NCBI GenBank assembly: GCA_050011095.1
Contig: JBEKJU010000051.1
Span: 1-16,628 of the forward strand
Direction: 5' to 3'
Length of the DNA: 16,628 nt
DNA from: JBEKJU01 sp050011095
Lineage (GTDB): Bacteria; Desulfobacterota; Syntrophorhabdia; Syntrophorhabdales; WCHB1-27
The translations under genes were made by a program, and so were the position numbers. The notes under the pieces are model-generated. The model saw only the letters and a list, made by a program, of their open reading frames with translations, made no database searches and had not been told where the DNA came from. Shown here piece by piece: positions 1 to 5,635 of the stretch; position 1 is the first letter of the stretch; every line of letters starts with the position of its first letter.

Positions 1-310
1 TGTCGCTCTCCTCGACGCGCCTTTTTGAATGTGACTCGGTATCACTCCTCCATTTTTTTAGGGATACCACGATAACGTACCTCCCAGTATGGAGACAAAG
101 GCATGTCATATCAGCAAGCGCGAAACCAGGCCGTCATCGTCCATTCTTCTATAAAAAATATAATACCGCGGCGCCGGGCGGCGGCGCCCCCGACGGCGTC
201 TGTCGTTTTTCCTTGCCCTGTGCTTCTTTCGTGATAATACTATCTGTAAGCGCCCCGGCACCCCGCCGGGATCGGCCGGGGCTTAAAGCGCACAGAAGAG
301 GAGGTGTCGG
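1..310. other. Non-coding leader upstream of bacterioferritin
   Basis: I see no convincing gene here; the reading frame entering from 751 on the minus strand is a shadow of the bacterioferritin gene. The stretch holds a GC-rich hairpin around 170-186 with self-complementary GGCGCC arms, and an inverted repeat around 252-284 (GCCCCGG against CCGGGGC) just before the ribosome binding site. The motif at 33-44 (GACTCGGTATCA) is the reverse complement of the first 12 bases of the repeat copy at 7357. What lies left of position 1 is unknown, so the first bases could belong to a neighbouring element. Confidence 0.5.
213..243 (+). promoter_or_regulatory. Weak candidate promoter for bacterioferritin
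   Basis: TTGCCC at 213-218 is followed by a TG-preceded AT-rich run at 232-243 (GATAATACTAT) that could act as an extended -10. Spacing to the best -10 hexamers is 14, 16 or 19 bp, so none is ideal. The position, about 70 bp upstream of the start codon, is sensible. No second promoter candidate is better. Confidence 0.25.
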
Positions 311-868
311 ATGGCTCACAACCCGGTGAGGGAAGAACAAAAGAAAAAGATCATCGAAGCTTTGAACAGCGCACGGTCCATGGAGCTTCACGCCATTCAC
401 CAGTATATGGTCCAGCACTACGACCTGGATAACATGGATTACGGGGATATGGCGATGAAGGTTAAGCTCATCGCCATCGATGAGATGCGCCACGCGGAGA
501 TGCTTGCGGACAGAATAGAGGAATTGAGCGGGCTGCCGACGAGTGATCTTTCGGCGACGGTTGAAAAAGGCCAGTCGGTCGAGACGGTCTTTTCCTTCGA
601 TACGGCGCTCGAGGATGAGGCGATGACGTCCTACAACCGCTTCATCCTGGTATGCAGGGAAAACGGCGACAGCACGAGCGAAAAGCTGCTGCAACTGATC
701 AACGACGAAGAGCAGGTTCATTACAACTACTTCGACAACGTGACCGATCACCTGGAAAAACTCGGTCAGGTCTATCTCGCCCAGATCGCGGGGACCCCGT
801 CCAGCACGGGCCTGAACACGCAGGGCTTCGTCGCGAGACTGGCCGCCGCCCCCGCAGGCGGGGCATAA
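311..868 (+). CDS. bfr: Bacterioferritin (Desulfovibrio-like)
   Basis: This 185-residue iron-storage protein is expected to form a 24-subunit cytoplasmic shell that oxidises Fe(II) at a di-iron ferroxidase site and stores the mineral. Ferroxidase ligands are visible as E25 (in MELHAIHQY), E58 and H61 (in IDEMRHAE), E101, and E134/H137 (in DEEQVHY). M59 sits where bacterioferritins place the axial haem methionine, which separates it from plain ferritins. From memory, the sequence and its GTPSSTG-containing C-terminal tail resemble the Desulfovibrio desulfuricans protein, known for binding iron-coproporphyrin III; whether this one does is inference. Start: AGGAGGTG at 299-306 lies just before the ATG. 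It is monocistronic, with a stem-loop 35 bp after the stop. No ferredoxin or Fur gene is adjacent. Confidence 0.93.
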   Translation: MAHNPVREEQKKKIIEALNSARSMELHAIHQYMVQHYDLDNMDYGDMAMKVKLIAIDEMRHAEMLADRIEELSGLPTSDLSATVEKGQSVETVFSFDTALEDEAMTSYNRFILVCRENGDSTSEKLLQLINDEEQVHYNYFDNVTDHLEKLGQVYLAQIAGTPSSTGLNTQGFVARLAAAPAGGA

Positions 869-902
869 GACCTGAAAGGGTCCGTGAACGGTTCGTGATT
901 AT

Positions 903-936
903 GAACCGGGGGCGCGTCAATACGCACCCCCGGTTC
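903..936 (+). terminator. Long stem-loop after bfr, no U-tract
   Basis: A perfect 10-bp stem (903-912 with 927-936) continues past one C/A mismatch into four more pairs (914-917 with 922-925), leaving a CAAT tetraloop. It starts 35 bp after the bfr stop codon. The bases that follow are CGCAGTCG rather than a T run, so it is not a canonical intrinsic terminator. It may protect the mRNA 3' end or work with another factor. Confidence 0.6.
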
Positions 937-1032
937 CGCAGTCGTCGGGGGGGGACACCCGGACGCAGGGGCCGCCTCTTGAAGGCGCGTTTCGCATAGG
1001 TTCTTGCTATAAAAATTCTTGATAGACTGAAA

Positions 1033-1145
1033 CCCTTATCTTTCAAGGACATCTGCGTCAGTGATAAGGGCGAAGAATATTAACAGTCCGGAAAACCCCG
1101 TCAATACGACCAATTCATCATGAGACACCTGTTCTCTTATCACTG
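1033..1145. promoter_or_regulatory. Three GATAAG/CTTATC elements: candidate enhancer sites
   Basis: CCCTTATC at 1033-1040 is a perfect inverted partner of GATAAGGG at 1063-1070. The overlapping 10-mer CAGTGATAAG at 1059-1068 is a perfect inverted partner of CTTATCACTG at 1136-1145. The three elements lie about 90, 170 and 200 bp upstream of the start predicted for the sigma-54 promoter at 1206-1223. That is the usual range for upstream activator sites of sigma-54 enhancer-binding proteins. The repeats are directly visible; their role as activator sites is inferred from position. The middle copy can pair with either neighbour, so alternative hairpins are also possible. Confidence 0.45.
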
Positions 1146-1205
1146 CATCCGCGGGCCCGCCGGCGCATTTACACCTAACCATGCGTCATGCTTGCCGTTT
1201 TAAAT

Positions 1206-1223
1206 TTGGCATCACTATTGCAG
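1206..1223 (+). promoter_or_regulatory. Sigma-54 (-24/-12) promoter
   Basis: The sequence reads TTGGCATCACTATTGCAG. The invariant GG is at 1208-1209 and the invariant GC at 1220-1221, exactly 10 bp apart, and the flanks match TGGCAY-N5-TTGCA in all but the last base of the first block. Transcription should begin near 1233, giving a leader of about 40 nt to the ATG at 1273. Such promoters need an AAA+ enhancer-binding activator, and none is encoded in this window. Confidence 0.8.
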
Positions 1224-1272
1224 TTTTGGGGGTGAGATGGAACAACAGAAAATGACAAAAAGGAGAGATAAA

Positions 1273-2274
1273 ATGGAAAAGAAGGTGCTCTTAATAGACG
1301 ACGAGCCATCCCTGAGAAGAAGCGTGACCATGGGACTCATGCAGAAGGGCTACGAGACCGAGCCCTGCGAGAATGGCATGAAGGGCCTGCATACGCTGGA
1401 GATGTTCAAGAAGAAACAGATACCCCTTAGCTGCGCGGTTGTCGATATCAGGCTCCCTGACATTGACGGCCTCAAGCTTCTCAAGGTAATCAAGTTCAGC
1501 TATCCGCAGCTTCCCGTGATCATCATCACGGGCCATGGGAGCGAGGCGATTGCCGAGGAGGCGAAATCAGCCGATGCGTACCTCGAAAAACCGTTCGACA
1601 TGGATCAACTGGCGCAAATCCTGGAGGAGCTCGAGCCAAAGGCCCAGGAAGCGGACGTGGCGCCTCCGCCTCAGGAAACGGTGGCAACGAAGGAATCGGT
1701 CAGCATGTACGCCATGGTATCTCTCGACAACTCCGCCCACCTCCTCCAGACGTACCGGAAGCTCTACTTCCATCGTAACGTACTCTATTGCGATGCCGTC
1801 AGGGGCGACTACGATCTGGTGCTCCTCTTGCAGGCGCCGACATTCGACGACCTCAACGAGCTGGTAGAAAAGGAGATCAAGACGATGCACGGCGTCGGCG
1901 AGGTATCCCTTCTGCCGGTGGAAACGCCGATGTTCGACGAGAACGTAATCAACATCATCGGTTCCGCGGACAAGGCACTCGGCAGGGATAAAGGTGAGAA
2001 CGAGGCTGAATCGAGCCAGGCGGCACGGCACAGGGTTTCTTCCTACGTCATGCTCGAAATAGAAAAGGAGCGGATCGAGGCAACCTACCCCGCCCTCTAT
2101 TTCAACGACCAGGTCGTGACCTGCGACTACACGGGCGGCCCGTTCAACATCGTGCTCCTCGCGAAGGGAACGAGCTTTGCGGAGATCGAGCGCACGGTCC
2201 GGGCCACCTTCAAGACCCTTGACGGTGTGCTGAGGATCAAGGAGTACCCGATCATCACACTCTTCGAGGCATGA
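1273..2274 (+). CDS. Orphan response regulator, REC-RAM-RAM
   Basis: The 333-residue protein begins with a receiver domain (about 3-120) that has all the key residues: acidic pair D9/D10, phospho-acceptor D58 (VVDIRLPDIDG), T86 and K106. No HTH, GGDEF or other standard output follows. After a Pro/Glu-rich linker (about 121-142) come two similar modules, about 145-216 and 256-331. Each has the strand-helix pattern of Lrp/AsnC ligand-binding (RAM) domains: a YxMV/YVML strand, a C(D)x2-G-x-(Y/F)(D/N)(L/I)VLL core and a GV ending. It may therefore work by phosphorylation-dependent oligomerisation or small-molecule binding; that is inference. Start: AGGAGA at 1261-1266 sits 6 bp before this ATG. 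An in-frame ATG at 1237 would be almost at the predicted 5' end. No kinase gene is adjacent. Confidence 0.8.
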   Translation: MEKKVLLIDDEPSLRRSVTMGLMQKGYETEPCENGMKGLHTLEMFKKKQIPLSCAVVDIRLPDIDGLKLLKVIKFSYPQLPVIIITGHGSEAIAEEAKSADAYLEKPFDMDQLAQILEELEPKAQEADVAPPPQETVATKESVSMYAMVSLDNSAHLLQTYRKLYFHRNVLYCDAVRGDYDLVLLLQAPTFDDLNELVEKEIKTMHGVGEVSLLPVETPMFDENVINIIGSADKALGRDKGENEAESSQAARHRVSSYVMLEIEKERIEATYPALYFNDQVVTCDYTGGPFNIVLLAKGTSFAEIERTVRATFKTLDGVLRIKEYPIITLFEA

Positions 2275-2303
2275 TGGGACATCCTGCCGACGAGGCGCAT
2301 CTT

Positions 2304-2331
2304 ACCCCCGGGGGCTACCCCGGGGGTTTTT
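2304..2331 (+). terminator. Intrinsic terminator of the REC-RAM-RAM gene
   Basis: A perfect 10-bp GC-rich stem (2304-2313 with 2318-2327) closes a GCTA tetraloop and runs into TTTTT at 2327-2331. It starts 30 bp after the stop codon at 2274. On the minus strand no T run follows, so it acts in the plus direction only. Confidence 0.93.
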
Positions 2332-2400
2332 CGGAAAACGGCCGATATGGTAAAACCTCGGCCACAGAGGGGCCTTAGGGGGTTCGGGTTGTCGACGGGC

Positions 2401-2679
2401 TCACGCCTCTTTCCTCTCGAACCCCTCTTCCACGTAACACGCTACGGCGTACAATCCGCCTTTCTCCTTGGCGTATTCGTAGGGATTCCTGTCTTCCGGG
2501 ATCGTGTGGAACACCGCCCCGGCAGGTACAGGCATGTCGAGAAGGGGCATGCCCGCTTCTTTGACCCCGGTCACCACCACCTTGATCGTGGGGCGACTCT
2601 CCTGCCAGGGGATCAAATAGGCCCTTCCCCGATGGTCATACCAGCCCAGGATTTGTATATGGTTCCAATCCATTTTCAT
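2401..2679 (-). CDS. Unrecognised 92-residue protein
   Basis: I do not recognise this family. The protein is small, soluble-looking and mixed in composition, with no signal peptide, membrane segment or cysteine pair. A beta-rich first half (HIQILGWYDHRGRAYLIPW, TIKVVVTGV) is followed by an acidic, aromatic C-terminal part ending in basic residues. The amino-acid pattern looks coding and the opposite-strand frame does not. Start choice is weak: an in-frame TAG lies just upstream, ATGs occur at 2679 and 2673, and neither has a clear Shine-Dalgarno. It follows the zinc-ribbon gene by 89 bp on the same strand, separated by the 2701-2732 hairpin, and may be co-transcribed with it. Confidence 0.55.
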   Translation of the reverse strand: MKMDWNHIQILGWYDHRGRAYLIPWQESRPTIKVVVTGVKEAGMPLLDMPVPAGAVFHTIPEDRNPYEYAKEKGGLYAVACYVEEGFERKEA

Positions 2680-2700
2680 TACGTGCTAGTCAAGTGACCA

Positions 2701-2732
2701 GCCCGGAAACGTAATGCATGCAAGTTCCGGGC
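2701..2732. repeat. Hairpin between the two minus-strand small genes
   Basis: GCCCGGAA at 2701-2708 pairs perfectly with TTCCGGGC at 2725-2732 over a 16-base loop that contains the palindrome TGCATGCA. It lies about 22 bp before the start of the 92-residue gene. There is no T run on either side. It could be an mRNA structure or protein-binding site; the function is unknown. Confidence 0.5.
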
Positions 2733-2768
2733 CTTCCGCGAGGCGGGACATCCGCACCTGTCTCATTG

Positions 2769-2945
2769 TCACCGTGCCTTCAGTTTTTCGATCTGCTCCT
2801 CCACCTCGTGCAGCATGTGGCCGTGGAGGGTCAGCTTCAGTGTGCAGAAAGGGCATTCCAGGTGGGCGCCTTCGACCAGTTCTGCAACCGCATATTCTTT
2901 CCTCTTGCCGCAAATCGGACACGTAAAAGGTAATTTGAGCACCAC
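2769..2945 (-). CDS. Small zinc-ribbon protein (GTG start)
   Basis: This 58-residue frame contains two knuckles, C9-P-I-C12 and C31-P-F-C34, spaced as in a small zinc ribbon. A His-containing stretch (HGHMLHE, 41-47) and a charged helix to the C-terminus follow. The likely function is structural zinc binding; I cannot assign a partner. Start: two adjacent GTG codons (2945-2943 and 2942-2940) lie just after GGGGAGA, and there is no ATG option. An extended -10 box at 2979-2987 fits transcription from this strand. The overlapping longer frame on the same strand has an Arg/Pro-rich shadow-like composition. The gene is easy to miss because it is short and starts with GTG. Confidence 0.72.
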   Translation of the reverse strand: MVLKLPFTCPICGKRKEYAVAELVEGAHLECPFCTLKLTLHGHMLHEVEEQIEKLKAR

Positions 2946-2978
2946 CGTTGTCTCCCCTGCGGTTTACGTCGATACCGC

Positions 2979-2987
2979 ATTGTATCA
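2979..2987 (-). promoter_or_regulatory. Extended -10 promoter for the zinc-ribbon gene
   Basis: Read on the minus strand this is TGATACAAT: a TG dinucleotide, one base, then TACAAT (5 of 6 to consensus). No good -35 lies at 17 bp, as is usual for extended -10 promoters. The predicted start, near 2972, gives a leader of roughly 27 nt to the GTG at 2945. Confidence 0.5.
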
Positions 2988-3194
2988 CTTTTGCTTCAAA
3001 AGAAATAGAGGGGGGGAACATATACGGACGTACCTGCCACGTCTGCCATGTGAACCGCGCCCCCTCGCGGAAGGGACACCCCGGCCACGCAAACACTGGT
3101 ATTGTCGCTGTCTGCCTCCCCTGCTGCTCACGGGCCCTCGGTGTTTGAGCGAAGCCCGCCGGATTGTCCCGAATTGGCCCGGCGTTCAGGACAC

Positions 3195-3223
3195 TTGACT
3201 TTGCGCGGCCGGCGGCCGACAAT
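3195..3223 (+). promoter_or_regulatory. Candidate sigma-70 promoter of the lipoprotein gene
   Basis: TTGACT at 3195-3200 (5 of 6) and GACAAT at 3218-3223 (4 of 6) are separated by exactly 17 bp. Transcription would begin near 3230, only a few bases before the ATGs at 3234 and 3237. That would make the mRNA leaderless or nearly so. Confidence 0.45.
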
Positions 3224-3233
3224 AGTGACACGG

Positions 3234-3695
3234 ATGATGGCAAAGACGAAAAGGGATAGGACGATCCTGCCCGACCGGGACGGCGTCGTCCAAACGACCC
3301 GAAAGAGGAGATTCCGGGGCCTCCGGGCCCTGCTCGCGCTCACGGCGCTCTCCCTCGGCATCCTCACTGCCTCGGGGTGCCAGGCGCCTCCGCCGGTCCG
3401 GCCCAGTGGACCTGCGTGGGCGCCGACGCAGGCGTCCCGGACGCGGCACCAGTACCGCTACTACCCGGAGTCGGCCGTCTACATGGACACCGGGCGAAAG
3501 CTCTTTTTCTATCACAACGGGGAGAGATGGACCGCCACGCCCCTTTTGCCCCCCACGATCCAGGTCGACTGGAAAAACTACGTGGTCCTCGAAATGGGGA
3601 CCGACAAGCCCTATCGTTATCACGCCGACGTGATCAAGAGATATCCTCCCGACCGGCGGAAGAAGGGCGAGAAGGCGAAAGCCGAGCGGGAATAG
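3234..3695 (+). CDS. Small lipoprotein of a conserved envelope family
   Basis: This is a predicted lipoprotein of 153 residues. A basic N-region (KRRFRGLR) precedes a hydrophobic core (ALLALTALSLGIL) and a lipobox-like TASGC with C49 as the lipidated residue. The mature part opens with a Pro-rich linker (51-66), then a compact domain (about 72-138) with HQYRYYP, VYMDTGRKLFFYHNGERW and DKPYRYHADVIKRYPP. I recognise this pattern from uncharacterised proteobacterial lipoproteins; no function is known to me. The C-terminus is a Lys/Glu tail. Start: tandem ATGs at 3234 and 3237 have no Shine-Dalgarno; upstream in-frame codons (to 3102) give a shadow-like sequence. The next gene begins 107 bp later with its own -10 candidate. 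Confidence 0.7.
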   Translation: MMAKTKRDRTILPDRDGVVQTTRKRRFRGLRALLALTALSLGILTASGCQAPPPVRPSGPAWAPTQASRTRHQYRYYPESAVYMDTGRKLFFYHNGERWTATPLLPPTIQVDWKNYVVLEMGTDKPYRYHADVIKRYPPDRRKKGEKAKAERE

Positions 3696-3777
3696 AAATC
3701 GCCAAACGCACGGTCCAACGCGTGAAGGACAGCCTGCGGATGAAGGGATCGGGGTGTAATTCCGGCCGAGCGGGCCT

Positions 3778-3783
3778 TATAAT
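3778..3783 (+). promoter_or_regulatory. Consensus -10 box upstream of the DinB-like gene
   Basis: A perfect TATAAT lies 20 bp before the start codon. No recognisable -35 is present at 16-18 bp (the region reads TGTAAT or similar). The transcript would start near 3790, at the edge of the ribosome binding site. It may be an activator-dependent promoter or a chance match. Confidence 0.35.
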
Positions 3784-3802
3784 GTGGGCAGGAGGAGACA
3801 CC

Positions 3803-4291
3803 ATGAATTACGACAGCATAGTGCGGGAAGAGCTTCTCGCCCTCCTCGCCGGGGGCAACGCGCATATGGGCTTCGATGATGCGGTCCCGGGTTTTCCCAT
3901 GGAGGATATAAACAGGAAGGTGCCCCAGGGCACCTACACGGTGTGGCACCTCCTGGAGCACATGAGGATCGTCCAGTGGGACATCCTTGAATTCGTTAGG
4001 AACCCCGGCCATGTGTCCCCGGAATTTCCAAAGGGGTACTGGCCCGAGCGGGATAAATCGGCAACCCGGACAGAGTGGGAACAGTCCGTCGAGGGCTTTC
4101 GCCGGGACCTCAAGGCCCTCGAGGAGATCGTCGAAGACCCCCGGACGAGCTTTTTTACACCCCTTCCCCATGCGCGGGACTACACGGTATTCCGGGAGAT
4201 ACTGCTTGCCGCCGACCACAACGCCTATCACGTGGGTGAGTTCGTGTCGCTCAGGCGGGTCCTCGATATGAAGCCCGTGAAGGAATACTAG
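3803..4291 (+). CDS. DinB-superfamily metal-binding protein
   Basis: The protein has 162 residues, normal for DinB/YfiT-like four-helix-bundle proteins. The family's three-histidine metal site is visible: H49 in helix 2 (TVWHLLEHMRIVQWDI) and the H139-x3-H143 pair in the last long helix (AADHNAYHVGEFVSLRR). Members include thiol-dependent transferases and hydrolases, and many uncharacterised stress proteins. Nothing here fixes the substrate, so only the fold and metal binding are supported. Start: GGAGGAG at 3791-3797 sits correctly before the ATG; the frame is open further upstream (to 3377) but there it overlaps the lipoprotein gene out of frame. No terminator is evident after the stop. Confidence 0.82.
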   Translation: MNYDSIVREELLALLAGGNAHMGFDDAVPGFPMEDINRKVPQGTYTVWHLLEHMRIVQWDILEFVRNPGHVSPEFPKGYWPERDKSATRTEWEQSVEGFRRDLKALEEIVEDPRTSFFTPLPHARDYTVFREILLAADHNAYHVGEFVSLRRVLDMKPVKEY

Positions 4292-4661
4292 TGTCGCGTT
4301 GCGCGGGTTGGCGATAGTGTTTCCCGGCTGCGATCCCAACACGTCCTGCCCGCGCCACGCAAAGGGCTTTGCCCCCAAGGCCGGAGGGAAAAAGGCCTCA
4401 TACCGGGTTGCATTCAAAGGCACCGCCCTCGCCTTCGGCGGGGTACCAGGGCGGCTTTGATGCGCAGGCGTTGGCGTCGGCGGGGTACCCACGCAGTGGG
4501 TCGCACAGCGTGGGTCGACTTGTACGTCGAGGAAAGCCTTGATGCGACAACAAAGGTGTGGCGAAGATAAGCGACCCGGTATCAATCGCATTGTGCAAAT
4601 CCCCTGATCAGCCGGCAAATCCGCCACCACGCGAACGCGGAGGCCTTCCGGCGGGGACGTA
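4292..4661. other. Gene-free stretch with repeat-like segment
   Basis: I see no credible gene. Open frames on the minus strand (to 4630 and to 4598) are rich in Pro, Arg and Cys and have no start signals. The block contains a 13-bp direct repeat TCGGCGGGGTACC at 4435-4447 and 4477-4489, an 8-bp hairpin at 4487-4494/4508-4515, a small CGAC/GTCG hairpin near 4516-4529, and a 24-mer shared with the phoR 3' end. It may be a relic of a mobile or structured element. Confidence 0.5.
4481..4584 (-). repeat. Dispersed repeat, copy A
   Basis: Two blocks, read on the minus strand, recur in the same order after phoR. The 24 bases at 4561-4584 match 7357-7380 at 23 of 24 positions. The block at 4481-4501 matches the segment at 7396-7415 with a few mismatches (ACCCACYGCGTGGRTACC core). 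Copy A has about 60 bp between the blocks and copy B only about 15, so one is a deletion or insertion derivative of the other. The family and mobility mechanism are unknown. Confidence 0.55.
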
Positions 4662-4877
4662 TCATTCCTTCCTTCGCGGCCTTACCCCGGTCGCTTTCGC
4701 AATGCGCTCATAAAACCTTCGATCAACCGCTCCCTTAGCTTTTAGGAAAGATCTCGTATGCAGTCCGGCGTTTTTCGGCAAGGAGGCGCGTATCGTTGCC
4801 TCCAGTTCCCTCTTTCCTCGTGGTCCGGTTTGCGTAATCCCTGCGAATTGAGTGAACAGAGGAATCAGATCAATCAA
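4662..4877 (-). CDS. Doubtful 71-codon reading frame, possibly a gene remnant
   Basis: The frame encodes 71 residues with a fairly natural composition: a hydrophobic start (IDLIPLFTQFAGI) and then basic helices ending RRFYERIAKATGVRPRRKE. The only start near the N-terminus is TTG at 4877-4875, with no Shine-Dalgarno, and the frame stays open upstream into the phoB promoter region without another start. It could be the surviving C-terminal part of a lost gene. I do not recognise a family. Divergent orientation to phoB with the start inside its promoter region argues against a normal gene. Confidence 0.25.
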   Translation of the reverse strand: MIDLIPLFTQFAGITQTGPRGKRELEATIRASLPKNAGLHTRSFLKAKGAVDRRFYERIAKATGVRPRRKE

Positions 4878-4918
4878 TGTAGTATGATTATATAGAGGCG
4901 AGAGGGTGCGGAGGAGAC

Positions 4919-5635
4919 ATGGAACATGAGACGGGATCGATCATGCCGGCGAGGACACCGCTCCTCGCAGTCGTCGATGACGACGAGGATATCATGGAGC
5001 TTGTATCGGTCCACCTGAAGAAAGCGGGGATGAAGGTCAGGACGTTCGGCGATGCCGGGTCTTTCTATCGCTTTATCCAACGGGAGACCCCCGACCTCGT
5101 CCTCCTCGACCTGATGCTGCCCGATGCGGACGGCCTGGAGATCTGCAAGTCCATGAGGAAAGGCGGTCGGTTCCAATCGGTGCCGGTTATCATGCTCACC
5201 GCGCGGGCCGATGAGGTGGACAAGGTGCTCGGGCTGGAGATGGGGGCAGACGATTACATTACGAAGCCCTTTTCCCCGAAGGAGCTTGTGGCGAGGGTCA
5301 AGGCGGTCCTGAGGAGGAGCGAGCCCAGGGTGCCGGAAAGCCACGAGGTTGAGATCGGCGGCCTTTTGACCATCGACCTCCGGAGGCATCTGGTCGTGAT
5401 CGAGAATAAGACGATAGAGGTGACGCCCGTCGAATTTCGCATCCTTGAATTCCTCGGCTCAAAACCGGGCTGGGTGTTCTCCCGAGAGAGGATACTCGAC
5501 TTTCTCTGGGGTCATGACAAGGTCGTATCAGAACGCACGGTGGACGTGCACATCAGGCACCTGAGGGAGAAAATGGGCAAGGCATCCCGATTCATCAGGA
5601 ACGTGCGGGGGGCCGGCTACAAGCTGGAGGCATGA
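4919..5635 (+). CDS. phoB: OmpR/PhoB-family response regulator
   Basis: The 238-residue protein has a receiver domain (about 13-133) with acidic cluster D20-D22, phospho-acceptor D64 (VLLDLMLPD), T94 and K116. A winged-helix DNA-binding domain follows (about 145-238), with TPVEFRILEFL, the recognition-helix segment RTVDVHIRHLREKMG and the wing RNVRGAGYKL. This is PhoB architecture. Its assignment to phosphate control rests on the overlapping phoR-like kinase and on pstB-phoU and a Pho-box-like array downstream. Start: GGAGGAG at 4910-4916 is close to this ATG; the alternative at 4943 has a poorer site. A TATGAT at 4883-4888 is a possible -10 without a clear -35. No TTAAC array is seen upstream, so autoregulation is not evident. 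Confidence 0.88.
   Translation: MEHETGSIMPARTPLLAVVDDDEDIMELVSVHLKKAGMKVRTFGDAGSFYRFIQRETPDLVLLDLMLPDADGLEICKSMRKGGRFQSVPVIMLTARADEVDKVLGLEMGADDYITKPFSPKELVARVKAVLRRSEPRVPESHEVEIGGLLTIDLRRHLVVIENKTIEVTPVEFRILEFLGSKPGWVFSRERILDFLWGHDKVVSERTVDVHIRHLREKMGKASRFIRNVRGAGYKLEA

Noticed and set aside
232..246. Fur-box-like TGATAAT-ACTATC before bacterioferritin
   Set aside because: Only one half-site fits. The second half does not match at either the 7-1-7 or the hexamer spacing, so iron control cannot be claimed from it.
311..868. Encapsulin cargo signal in the bacterioferritin tail
   Set aside because: The C-terminus does not show the usual hydrophobic GSL-type targeting peptide, and no encapsulin shell gene is nearby.
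1237..1272. Upstream ATG for the REC-RAM-RAM protein
   Set aside because: It would sit about 4 nt from the sigma-54 transcription start, and the added residues (Gln/Lys/Arg-rich) precede the normal start of a receiver domain. The ATG at 1273 has a good ribosome site.
2686..3243. 185-codon minus-strand frame across 2686-3243
   Set aside because: Its composition is Arg/Pro/Gly-rich and it overlaps the zinc-ribbon frame, which has clear CxxC pairs and a ribosome site. Its upstream half covers the lipoprotein promoter region.
3620..4630. 336-codon minus-strand frame opposite the DinB-like gene
   Set aside because: It is the antisense of a confident DinB-superfamily gene plus the repeat-like gap; there is no domain pattern or start signal.
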